Positions 6,940 through 14,426 of a stretch of DNA of 35,068 nucleotides are shown here, piece by piece. Numbering within the stretch: position 1 is the first letter of the stretch; each line of letters begins with the position of its first letter. A program made the translations under genes and the position numbers. Source of the stretch: Treponema_C sp050937815 (GTDB taxonomy: Bacteria > Spirochaetota > Spirochaetia > Treponematales > Treponemataceae); the NCBI RefSeq assembly GCF_050937815.1, contig NZ_JACDIJ010000017.1, positions 1 to 35,068 of the forward strand, given 5' to 3'. The notes below the pieces were generated by a model, which was not told where the DNA came from, did no database searches, and worked only from the letters and a program-made list of their open reading frames with translations.

Positions 6940-7872
6940 ATGAAAATTCCGAATTTTTTGTTTTTTAAGATATACGTGCCGTGCGTACTTTTTATCAATG
7001 AGTTTTTTGCGTTATTTTTTCAAGGGAATGCAGGTGCAATATGTACCGTTGTTTTTTGGCTGTGTGTGACAATTGCGCTCGCTTTATTTTGTGGAAAGAA
7101 AGAATACGGACGGCAGGCAGTATTTTTGAGCGTATTTTTTATTTTTACCGGTATTTTTTTTATCGCGCGGTATTTTAACCTTGCTATAGCAGGTTCCCGG
7201 CATACAGCCGAACCGACACTTACTGCGCAGGATACTGTCTTTTTGTACGTTGCTGCCGCCGCAAAAGGGTTTCTGTTTGCACTGTCTTCCTTAATTGTAA
7301 ATGCAATTATACATTTAAAAAATAAAAATCATAAACCGATGGCGGCCGCCTTTGTTTTGGTCGGTTTTGGGACACCCTTTTTAGTTGCAAGCGAATTTTT
7401 ATTCGGAGTATTTAAAACACTCGAAAATCTGCATTCACAAAATATCGCGGTAAGTGTATTTTTTATATATGTGAATGCGCTTTTTAAATTCTGTATCGGT
7501 ACCACTTTGATAGGCTTTATTCCCTACATATTGTTTACGGCGATACACCTTTTTCGCGATAAACGAAAACTTCTTTTTTTAAGCGTATTTTTTATTATAA
7601 GCGGCTGTATCGCCATACCTGCAATAATCGACCAAAAGCATATGGAAGACAAGCTCTATTCATTCGACTTGAACGCAGACGGCATATTTGCAGGAAAAGA
7701 GGTAACTCCCGAACAACAAGAGTGGATGCGTAAATACACGCATGATATACCCGTGATGCTGTTATATGCTGCCGCCGCACCGGCCGGTTTTATCTGCGCG
7801 ATTGCCGCATTGATTGTGAACGAAACCGAAAAACGCCGGAAAAAGAAAAACGGCATACCGCTGAAAAATTGA
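6940..7872 (+). CDS. Polytopic membrane protein with EF-hand loop and internal duplication
   Basis: A 310-residue protein with about eight hydrophobic segments. The two halves resemble each other: QAVFLSVFFIFTG...FLYVAAAAKGFLFALSSLIVN (about 65-125) against KLLFLSVFFIISG...LLYAAAAPAGFICAIAALIVN (about 211-296). Only the second half carries an EF-hand loop, at residues 243-254 (DLNADGIFAGKE), in the same position relative to the membrane segments as in the small proteins at 757, 1166 and 6534. It therefore looks like a fused, doubled form of that family. The ribosome-binding site is poor. It lies 19 nt after the EF-hand gene at 6534, so the two are likely co-transcribed. No known transporter motif was seen. 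Confidence 0.65.
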   Translation: MKIPNFLFFKIYVPCVLFINEFFALFFQGNAGAICTVVFWLCVTIALALFCGKKEYGRQAVFLSVFFIFTGIFFIARYFNLAIAGSRHTAEPTLTAQDTVFLYVAAAAKGFLFALSSLIVNAIIHLKNKNHKPMAAAFVLVGFGTPFLVASEFLFGVFKTLENLHSQNIAVSVFFIYVNALFKFCIGTTLIGFIPYILFTAIHLFRDKRKLLFLSVFFIISGCIAIPAIIDQKHMEDKLYSFDLNADGIFAGKEVTPEQQEWMRKYTHDIPVMLLYAAAAPAGFICAIAALIVNETEKRRKKKNGIPLKN

Positions 7873-7879
7873 TTTTTCC

Positions 7880-7907
7880 TTGACAAGGGGTAAAAACGGG
7901 GTATAAA
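7880..7907 (+). promoter_or_regulatory. Sigma-70-type promoter in a duplicated block (copy 2)
   Basis: TTGACA (7880-7885) and TATAAA (7902-7907), 16 nt apart, lie in the same repeated block as 6487-6514. It starts 8 nt after the stop of the gene at 6940 and would drive the lipoprotein gene at 7942. Confidence 0.7.
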
Positions 7908-7941
7908 ATTGTGTACATTGAAGTTATGTTATGGAATGCGT

Positions 7942-8376
7942 ATGAGAAATTATGTTTTATCCGTTTTATTTTTTCTTTTTGTCGCATGTAATAAAAACGA
8001 AAACCCGGCTGCAAATATGAAGGGGCTGCCTCGTCTACCTATAACCGTAAAAACGGATGTGAGCTGTTTTCTTCAAGGAGAATACACGGAAGACGGCTTT
8101 ATAAAAACAGCCGTTATTTTCAAAGAGGGGGAAAAACCGGTTATCTTTTTTGAAATAAAAGATACGGTTATAACCGATACGAAAACTCGTTCCGTTATTG
8201 ACGGAAAACGATTCGGCGACGATTTTTATGCATGGAAAATCGAAATAGTCGAAAACGGATTTTATCTGCACCCGTTTTGGAATAAGGGCAAGAGTACAAC
8301 CGACCCCATTATATTTTATTTTAACGAAAAAAGCGGGATGTTTGAAAAATTTACCGTACCTAAATCGGAATATTAA
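7942..8376 (+). CDS. Small lipoprotein of unknown function
   Basis: A 144-residue protein with a lipoprotein signal peptide MRNYVLSVLFFLFVAC (lipidation cysteine at residue 16), followed by an N/K/E-rich linker. The mature part is about 115 residues, apparently all beta, with repeated FFEIKDTVITD- and FYLHPFW-like strands. The ATG at 7942 gives the cleanest signal peptide; ATG 7936 would add two residues. The context TGCGTATGA at the start also occurs at the EF-hand genes (1161, 6529), which suggests that leader DNA was copied together with the promoter. Family not recognised. Confidence 0.65.
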   Translation: MRNYVLSVLFFLFVACNKNENPAANMKGLPRLPITVKTDVSCFLQGEYTEDGFIKTAVIFKEGEKPVIFFEIKDTVITDTKTRSVIDGKRFGDDFYAWKIEIVENGFYLHPFWNKGKSTTDPIIFYFNEKSGMFEKFTVPKSEY

Positions 8377-8400
8377 CCGGTAAATAATTGGATTAGGCCT

Positions 8401-9333
8401 ATGAAAGTACGTTTTATTTTTCTTTTTTTTCTGTGTGTGTGCACGGTGAAAGTGTTTACATACCCCTTTGAAAATCAGGAATATGTGTATACGGGATATT
8501 ATGACGACATGACGGGGCCCGGGTTTAAGATGGTATTTAAAAACGGCAAACTTGAACTGGATATTCCCGAATTCGATTTAGTCAAAAATGAAGAAGGGGT
8601 TTTTATTGCCCGCACCCTATCCGAACCGTATTCTTTAGAGCTGTACAAAGATTTTTTATTTCTTCAAACAAAAACAAGGCGTTTTATGGTTTTGTATTTT
8701 CAAAATCTTATTTGTGTGCTTATCGATTGTAAAACCGGAGATACGTTGTGGGGATTGCGCAGGGATTCTTCTTATGTGCGTTTGCCGAAAGCTCCGCGTT
8801 GGAAAGATTTATGGATAGGCATTGATGACGTTTCTTTATCTTTTACGGGATTCAGCTCCGTTTTAAAAGAAACGCTGAATAATACCCCTGTTGTTTATAA
8901 CGGAAAGTCAAAATTTTATTTGCAAATCGGAAATCCTTGGGTACCTACCGGCGGTAAAAACGGTATCGGAGAATGGGTGGAGAAAAAAATCGGCAGAGAA
9001 ACTCAAGAATTGGTAATTGTCAACGGTTTTGTTAAAGCCGATTCTCCCGATTGGTACTATAATAATGCGCGTTTAAAAACAATTATAGTTAAAACAAAAC
9101 AGGGAGCATGGCCGTTTCTGCTTAATGACAGTCCTCATCCGCAAGTGATTACGCTGCCGAAAAGTGTAACGGGCACTATAAGGGTAATTGTAAAAGATGT
9201 GTATCCGGGAAGTAAGTATAAAGATGTCTGTTTAGGCGGGGTGTATATGTTGTATGAAGCTCCGGAGCTTTCTATGGTGGCGCCTGCTAACGGTATTTTA
9301 GCTAGAGGATATATGTATATAAGGAGCCGGTAA
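8401..9333 (+). CDS. Exported protein with NADase-type glycan-binding-like domain
   Basis: A 310-residue protein with a signal peptide (about 1-20, ending VFTYPF). Residues about 175-290 match the pattern of the module called the NADase-type glycan-binding domain: NGIGEWVEKKI, IVNGFVKADSPDWYYNNARLK, LLND and IRVIVKDVYPGSKYKDVCLGGVYML. The asparagine of the NxR element and the DVYxGxKYxDxC block are present. This domain is found in many exported proteins and is thought to bind glycans. The N-terminal ~150 residues are not recognised. The last base of the stop codon is the first base of the next ATG, so the genes at 8401, 9333 and 9626 form a tightly coupled set. Confidence 0.65.
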   Translation: MKVRFIFLFFLCVCTVKVFTYPFENQEYVYTGYYDDMTGPGFKMVFKNGKLELDIPEFDLVKNEEGVFIARTLSEPYSLELYKDFLFLQTKTRRFMVLYFQNLICVLIDCKTGDTLWGLRRDSSYVRLPKAPRWKDLWIGIDDVSLSFTGFSSVLKETLNNTPVVYNGKSKFYLQIGNPWVPTGGKNGIGEWVEKKIGRETQELVIVNGFVKADSPDWYYNNARLKTIIVKTKQGAWPFLLNDSPHPQVITLPKSVTGTIRVIVKDVYPGSKYKDVCLGGVYMLYEAPELSMVAPANGILARGYMYIRSR

Positions 9334-9629
9334 TGGAAATAAACCATAATTTTGCGGCGGTTTGTATTGTATTGGGAGTTGTCTTTCTCGGTATATCCAT
9401 GCAATTTGACCATATAATCGGCGGGAATGCGGACAGCGGCTATCATAGAGAAGAAATATATATGGTCTATAATAAAAAAGCGGATAGGCATGTTCAAGTA
9501 TCAAAGCCGGTATGGTATGCGAATTATGTATATATGCAACAGGTAACTTGTAAGTTTGAAGATAAAATATTTTTATCTTCGGTTTGTATGAATATGAACA
9601 TTCTATGCAACGAGGGTATAGAAGTATGA
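9333..9629 (+). CDS. Small single-pass membrane protein of unknown function
   Basis: A 98-residue protein with one hydrophobic segment at about residues 7-24 and a tyrosine-rich hydrophilic remainder, including two cysteines near the end. AAGGAG stands 7 nt before the ATG, which overlaps the previous stop by one base. Its own stop overlaps the next start as ATGA (9626-9629). Such tight packing argues that this short frame is translated. Function unknown. Confidence 0.55.
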   Translation: MEINHNFAAVCIVLGVVFLGISMQFDHIIGGNADSGYHREEIYMVYNKKADRHVQVSKPVWYANYVYMQQVTCKFEDKIFLSSVCMNMNILCNEGIEV

Positions 9630-10066
9630 ATAAAACATCAAAAACACCGCTTGCAATCGGATCGTTTTTTGCTTTTGTTGTTTGGCTTGTGTGGTTTATT
9701 GTGTCGGCTGTTACGGGAAACAAAGGGCGGTTGGGAGATATTTCCGTGCTGCTTCTTTTTGGGGGCGGAATAGGATTTCTTGCATCTATTTCTATATGTG
9801 ATATTTTAGTAACTGAAAAGGGTTTTACGGAAATATCGGTTTTTTCAAAAAAAGATTTTTTATTTGATGATATTGAAATCGTATCCATCGACAATTTCGG
9901 CCAACGGAGTTTTCAAGTTTATACAACTATAAAAAATTTTTATTTTGCATACACCAAAGCGAACTATGCCGCTTTAAAGGAAGTTATCCCCTCGGTAAAA
10001 TATTCAAAAATAAGTGTGGAAGAATTGGAGGCAATGGTAAAAAGGTCATTTTTTGCCCCGGTATAA
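9626..10066 (+). CDS. Small membrane protein, PH-like C-terminal part
   Basis: A 146-residue protein with two hydrophobic segments at about 10-30 and 38-58, then a soluble part (60-146) with the strand pattern ILVTEKGFTEISVFSKKDFLFDDIEIVSID. This recalls bacterial PH-like domains in small two-helix proteins of the YcxB/YdbS kind, but the match is weak. The ATG at 9626 overlaps the previous stop (ATGA) and is preferred to an upstream in-frame ATG at 9584 that would overlap the neighbour by 46 nt. It is the last gene of the accessory island and converges on ettA. Confidence 0.6.
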   Translation: MNKTSKTPLAIGSFFAFVVWLVWFIVSAVTGNKGRLGDISVLLLFGGGIGFLASISICDILVTEKGFTEISVFSKKDFLFDDIEIVSIDNFGQRSFQVYTTIKNFYFAYTKANYAALKEVIPSVKYSKISVEELEAMVKRSFFAPV

Positions 10067-10077
10067 ACGGATGCGGC

Positions 10078-10106
10078 GCTGCCGAAAGATAAAGCTTTAC
10101 GGCAGC
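10078..10106. terminator. Inverted repeat between convergent genes, possible terminator
   Basis: GCTGCCG (10078-10084) and CGGCAGC (10100-10106) can form a 7-bp stem with a 15-nt loop that itself contains AAAGCTTT. It lies between the stop codons of the gene at 9626 and ettA. No clear T-run follows on either strand, so termination is likely from position but not certain. Confidence 0.45.
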
Positions 10107-10120
10107 CCCGTTCATACGTT

Positions 10121-11875
10121 TTACCGCTCCATTTTGCGGTATATCGTTTTGTGCGGGCGCTCGGCGTCGATTCCCAGCTCTTTGCGCCGCCATTGGGCGT
10201 ATTCGCTCCATGTGCCTTCAAACCAGCGCACTTCGCTGTTGTTTTCGAATGCGAGGGTGTGGGTACAAACCCTGTCCAAAAACCAGCGGTCGTGGCTGAC
10301 GATAAGGGCACAGCCTGCAAAGTCCTGAATCGCGTCTTCGAGCGCTCTCATGGTTGCAACGTCCAAATCGTTTGTCGGTTCGTCCAAAAGAAGGACGTTT
10401 GCCGCTTCTTTTATCATCATCGCCAAATTGAGCCTGTTGCGCTCGCCGCCCGATAAAACGCCCACTTTTTTTTGCTGGTCGGCTCCGCTGAAGTTAAACC
10501 ACGAACAATAGGCCCTGCTGTTCACTTCGCGGATTGCACCGTTTACGGCTCTTCCGTCCTTGTCGACTGCGCCGAGCTTGATAATATCGAGGCCGCCTGA
10601 AAGCTGCTCCCATACGGTTTTATGTGCATCCAAACCGCTTCGCATTTGATCGGCGTAGGCAAGCTTAACCGTTTCTCCGATACGGATAGAACCGCTATCC
10701 GGCTTTTCCCCGTTTTCAGCAGTCCGCCCCTTTAATTGAGCGGCCGCGTCTATAATCAATTTAAAGAGGGTTGTTTTTCCCGCACCGTTTGGCCCCACAA
10801 TGCCGACGACGGCTCCCGGCGGCACGGTAAAGTTCAGGTTTTCGAATAAAAGTTTGTCGCCGAAAGCTTTGGTAAGATTTTGCGCTTCTATAACCACATT
10901 GCCCAATCTCGGGCCTGCGGGAATCGTAATAACGCTGTCTTTTACCTGAGCCTTGTTTTCGGCGGCTAAAAGCTGTTCGTATTTTGCGATATGCTCTTTA
11001 TGCTTTGCCTGGCGTCCCTTGGGACTCATATGAATCCATTCCAATTCACGCGCCAAAGCCTTTTTGCGCTCGCTTTCGCCCTTTTCTTCAAGTTCAAGGC
11101 GGGCCTTTTTTTGCTCAAGCCAGCCGGAATAATTACCCTTGTACGGGTAACCTTCGCCGCGGTCGAGTTCCAATATCCAGCCGGCCACATTGTCCAAAAA
11201 ATAGCGGTCGTGGGTAACGGCGATAACCGTTCCTTCGTACTGCTGTAAATGCCGCTCAAGCCATGCCACCGTTTCGGCGTCCAAGTGGTTTGTCGGTTCG
11301 TCCAGCAGGAGAATGTCCGGTTTTTGCAGTAAGAGGCGGCACAGGGCGACTCTCCTTTTTTCACCGCCCGAAAGCACGTCTATGTTCATATCCTGCGGCG
11401 GGCAGCGGAGGGCGTCCATCGCAAGTTCCAATTTCGAATCGAGATTCCACGCATCCGCGGCATCAAGCTTTTCCTGAATGGCCGCCTGCTTTGCGCACAG
11501 CTTATCTATATCCGCATCCGGCTCTCCGAACGCTTCGTTTACCTTATCGAATTCTTCAAGCAAGTCGGTAATTTCTTTTACGCCCTCGCTTACGATTTCT
11601 TTTACGGTTTTACCCTCTTCAAGATGAGGTTCCTGCGGAAGGTAGCCTATCGTATAGCCGGGCGAAATTGAAGTTTCTCCGGTAAATTCGGTATCGACTC
11701 CCGCAAGGATTTTAAACAAACTCGATTTACCCGAGCCGTTCGCTCCGATAACTCCGATTTTCGCACCGTAATAATAGGAAATGCTTATATCCTTTAAAAC
11801 GGTTTTGGTTCCGTATGAACGCGACACGCGGTCCATAGAATAAATGATTTTTTTATCGTCGACTGTCTTTGCCAT
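10121..11875 (-). CDS. ettA: Energy-dependent translational throttle protein EttA (ABC-F ATPase)
   Basis: A 584-residue soluble ABC-F protein with two ATP-binding domains and no membrane segments. EttA binds the ribosomal E site and, depending on ADP/ATP, gates entry into elongation. Domain 1: Walker A GANGSGKSS (about 44-52), LSGGEKRR, Walker B LLLDEPTNHLD; an arm and linker rich in K/E follow (GWLEQKKARLELEEK). Domain 2: GPNGAGKTT, LSGGERNR, LLLDEPTNDLD and the closing SHDRWFLDRVCTH. The C-terminal YRK...R tail is as in EttA. Compared with the usual form, domain 2 carries extra residues near AVDKDGRAVNGAIRE, between SGGLDIIKLG and SRAY. Its promoter leaves no room for a ribosome-binding site. 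Strong assignment by motifs and length. Confidence 0.95.
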   Translation of the reverse strand: MAKTVDDKKIIYSMDRVSRSYGTKTVLKDISISYYYGAKIGVIGANGSGKSSLFKILAGVDTEFTGETSISPGYTIGYLPQEPHLEEGKTVKEIVSEGVKEITDLLEEFDKVNEAFGEPDADIDKLCAKQAAIQEKLDAADAWNLDSKLELAMDALRCPPQDMNIDVLSGGEKRRVALCRLLLQKPDILLLDEPTNHLDAETVAWLERHLQQYEGTVIAVTHDRYFLDNVAGWILELDRGEGYPYKGNYSGWLEQKKARLELEEKGESERKKALARELEWIHMSPKGRQAKHKEHIAKYEQLLAAENKAQVKDSVITIPAGPRLGNVVIEAQNLTKAFGDKLLFENLNFTVPPGAVVGIVGPNGAGKTTLFKLIIDAAAQLKGRTAENGEKPDSGSIRIGETVKLAYADQMRSGLDAHKTVWEQLSGGLDIIKLGAVDKDGRAVNGAIREVNSRAYCSWFNFSGADQQKKVGVLSGGERNRLNLAMMIKEAANVLLLDEPTNDLDVATMRALEDAIQDFAGCALIVSHDRWFLDRVCTHTLAFENNSEVRWFEGTWSEYAQWRRKELGIDAERPHKTIYRKMER

Positions 11876-11881
11876 AGCCGG

Positions 11882-11887
11882 ATTATA
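11882..11887 (-). promoter_or_regulatory. -10 element of leaderless-type ettA promoter
   Basis: On the - strand TATAAT (11882-11887) ends exactly 6 nt before the ettA ATG, so transcription should begin at or next to the A of the start codon. The -35 region (around 11905-11910, TTTTCT) is weak. Confidence 0.6.
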
Positions 11888-11934
11888 GCCTAAAAGCGAA
11901 AATAAGAAAAGCGTATTCGGAACTGTTTTACGCT

Positions 11935-14289
11935 CTAGTATAAAATGTTACCGAAATCGCAGGATATAAAGGGCGAGATTTTTCCGTCCGAGTTTCCGGC
12001 CCCTGCGCAAACTCTGATGCCGAACATATCTTTTATGCGTAATCCGGTACCGCCGGAAACGCGCCATGCAAAATCGCCGTTGCGCGGAAAGCTTGCATAG
12101 TCGGCCCATACGTCGCCGATTGCACCGTTTACGGAAAAAAACATATGTCCGCCCAAAATGGTAAGTTGTTCCCATGGCCTTATTTGGAAACCGAAGGCTG
12201 CCGCCGCTTTGTGTACGCCGAATTTCCGTTTAGCCGTCACATGGGGAAAAAACATACGGTCTTTTAAGTGAAAGCCGTATACGGGAATCAGCGAGGGCGT
12301 TTTTTTAAGCTGCTCCGACAAATTACTCCCCGCAAAGAGGCTGCACAAAACGGTTATATGGGACGAAATCGGAATTGCGGCGGTAAAATCGGATGTAATA
12401 CGTTCAAATACCGGTGTTTTATAACTTCCCAGCGGAAAAACCGCCGAAACGGCAGTCGATGAAAAAAAGCCCCGTGTCGGAAAAGTACGGTAATTTAAAT
12501 TGCTGAAAGTATACTGCGAAAAAAGTTCGGCCGCAAAATCAAAGTTTTCCTTATTATAAGCGTCGAATGGCCAAGGACTGTGTTCCGGCACTGCTTGCCG
12601 CGTATCAAACCAATGGAGCGAAGTTTTGTTTAAAAGAGTATGGTGCGGGTTGAATAAAACGCCGACACCTATTTCCATTCCGGCGCGGCGTAATAAACTT
12701 CCGTTTATGCGGTGAAAGTCGAAGTTGCTTACAAAAAATTCGGGCTCGTGCGAAACCGAAGCTTCGGCTTGAAAAAACGCTTTGGGGCCAAGCGGCTGAA
12801 AAAACAAAAATTTCAGTGACGTATTATTTACATAGGATGTTTTTAAAGACAGTGCGGAACCGGTGCCGCTTAAGCCTCTAAACTGCACGGCGGTCGAAAG
12901 GGTGAGAACTGCGGAAGATGCGGAACTTGCCGTTCCGGCAAAATTCAAACTTTGCAAAAGCAAGCCGTTTTCGTCCGGTTTTTGATGCAAATACAGTTCA
13001 AGTACATTTTTACCGCTTCTTACATCGATTCGGGGAATTGCCGCAGTGTAATTACCCGTATCCATAGCGGCTTCGGTGAGGCGCAATAGGGATTGTTTTG
13101 TAAAAGGCTTTCCCGCCATGCGTGCAAAAACACGTTCCATATAATATCTGTCCGATTCTTTACAGCCTTTTAAAATCAATGCTTCCGGACAGGTATAAGG
13201 CAGTTCTTTGTAATGTCCCGTTTTTTTTCCGGCCGGTTTTTCGGAGATAAATTTAAAATTACCCGTTTCGGAAATACTTTCGGTTTTGTCGGCCGGTTCC
13301 TTTTTCGTTTCCGCATCGGATTGGGCAAAAATCTTTTTTTTCAATTCGATTAAATGCCCGCGGTACCGTTCGGCTTCCGCTTTGCCGCGTTTGTAAATAT
13401 CCTCGGCGCGAAGATAATCCATCATGGAAAAATCGCGGATATCGGGAAACATAACCAAATCGGCCAGTTCATAGTTTTCTTTGCCTTGTATGGCTTGCTG
13501 CATGGATGTCATTTGTTCAATAACACGTAAGGGGCTGGTATCGAATGCATCGGTATCTGTTTTGAGCGGGTTTGAGATTTCAACTGCAATAATGATATCA
13601 TAACCGAGTTTTTTTGCGGTGCGGATGGGAAAATTATCGCGCGCACTTCCGTCTATATAGTATTTGCCGTCAATTATAAAGGGTTCGAAAAAGCCGGGAA
13701 TGCTCATACTTGCCCGCATGGCTTCGGCTAAGTCGCCTTGCTCTAAAATAACCAAATCTCCGCTTAATAAATCGGTTGAAGCGGCCCGGAACGAAACGGG
13801 TAAACTGTCGAAATCGATGTATGAGGGGATTTTTACCGTCAGGGCTTTTAATTGTTCATATGCTTTTTGGCCTGTAATTAAACCTTTGCCGAGGTTTAGC
13901 GAAAAATCGGAACCGAGTTTTAAAGCGACGGGGTTTGCCGGAATGCTGTGTTCGTTTAATGCACGTTCGAACGGAGAAAAATTATCGTTGCGGAATATGT
14001 CAACCCAATCCAAGTATAATACCGCATTCCGTATTTCCTGCGGCGTATAGCCGGCACAATAAAGACCTCCTATAATGGCGCCTGCGCTTGTTCCTATAAT
14101 TATATCTACGGGAATATCCAATTCGTCGATGAGTTCCAAAACGGGAATATGCACAAAGCCGCGTGCACCGCCGCCTGCAAGTACAAGGGCCACACTGGGA
14201 CGTTTTTTCCCCGTTTCCAATGCCGGAAGAAGGGCGATGCAAAGTAAAAAAACGCATACGAGCGCAGCAATTTTTTGTATCAATTTCAT
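11935..14289 (-). CDS. PlpD-like patatin phospholipase with outer-membrane barrel (type Vd autotransporter)
   Basis: A 784-residue protein with a signal peptide (about 1-25). The patatin domain (about 32-330) has the oxyanion motif GGGARG (39-44), the nucleophile in GTSAG (Ser68) and the DGSA dyad aspartate (Asp213), so an active lipid acyl hydrolase is expected. Next come a charged K/E-rich linker (~345-390), a POTRA-like stretch (~395-465, LTEAAMDTGNYTAAIPRIDV) and about 300 residues of alternating beta strands ending in an aromatic residue (GNILY). This order, patatin-POTRA-barrel, is that of PlpD, where the barrel exports the lipase to the surface. An in-frame ATG at 14403 would put 38 residues before the signal peptide; the start at 14289 is supported by a promoter ending 6 nt upstream. 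Confidence 0.88.
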   Translation of the reverse strand: MKLIQKIAALVCVFLLCIALLPALETGKKRPSVALVLAGGGARGFVHIPVLELIDELDIPVDIIIGTSAGAIIGGLYCAGYTPQEIRNAVLYLDWVDIFRNDNFSPFERALNEHSIPANPVALKLGSDFSLNLGKGLITGQKAYEQLKALTVKIPSYIDFDSLPVSFRAASTDLLSGDLVILEQGDLAEAMRASMSIPGFFEPFIIDGKYYIDGSARDNFPIRTAKKLGYDIIIAVEISNPLKTDTDAFDTSPLRVIEQMTSMQQAIQGKENYELADLVMFPDIRDFSMMDYLRAEDIYKRGKAEAERYRGHLIELKKKIFAQSDAETKKEPADKTESISETGNFKFISEKPAGKKTGHYKELPYTCPEALILKGCKESDRYYMERVFARMAGKPFTKQSLLRLTEAAMDTGNYTAAIPRIDVRSGKNVLELYLHQKPDENGLLLQSLNFAGTASSASSAVLTLSTAVQFRGLSGTGSALSLKTSYVNNTSLKFLFFQPLGPKAFFQAEASVSHEPEFFVSNFDFHRINGSLLRRAGMEIGVGVLFNPHHTLLNKTSLHWFDTRQAVPEHSPWPFDAYNKENFDFAAELFSQYTFSNLNYRTFPTRGFFSSTAVSAVFPLGSYKTPVFERITSDFTAAIPISSHITVLCSLFAGSNLSEQLKKTPSLIPVYGFHLKDRMFFPHVTAKRKFGVHKAAAAFGFQIRPWEQLTILGGHMFFSVNGAIGDVWADYASFPRNGDFAWRVSGGTGLRIKDMFGIRVCAGAGNSDGKISPFISCDFGNILY

Positions 14290-14295
14290 ACCGGG

Positions 14296-14324
14296 ATTAT
14301 ATGGAGAAATGACGGGGCTGTAAA
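14296..14324 (-). promoter_or_regulatory. Leaderless-type promoter of the patatin gene
   Basis: On the - strand, TTTACA (14319-14324) and TATAAT (14296-14301) are spaced by exactly 17 nt; TATAAT ends 6 nt before the ATG at 14289. There is no ribosome-binding site in the 6 nt. This placement rules against the upstream in-frame start at 14403. Confidence 0.75.
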
Positions 14325-14347
14325 GGGGCGGAATCTGTTTTACAGGC

Positions 14348-14376
14348 TTGCAAAAACTTCCATATAGCTGTAGTAT
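14348..14376 (+). promoter_or_regulatory. nifJ promoter
   Basis: TTGCAA (14348-14353) and TAGTAT (14371-14376) are spaced by 17 nt. The expected transcript has a leader of about 44 nt with AAGGAC as ribosome-binding site before the ATG at 14427. It is divergent from the patatin promoter, so the two share the 14290-14426 gap. Confidence 0.65.
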
Positions 14377-14426
14377 ATACCTGCAAAACAATAGTTTATT
14401 CACACATTATTTATAAGGACGGTTTT

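Noticed and set aside
9584..9625. Upstream ATG for the small membrane protein gene at 9626.
   Set aside because: It would overlap the preceding gene by 46 nt, adds a charged tail before the first helix, and the ATGA overlap at 9626 is the better coupled start.
10984..11571. Several long frames on the + strand opposite ettA.
   Set aside because: They are antisense shadows of a strongly conserved ABC-F gene, with no ribosome-binding sites and low-complexity arginine/proline-rich products.
14290..14403. In-frame upstream start for the patatin gene giving 38 more residues.
   Set aside because: It would place a non-signal stretch before the signal peptide, and the promoter with TATAAT at 14296-14301 lies inside this extension.
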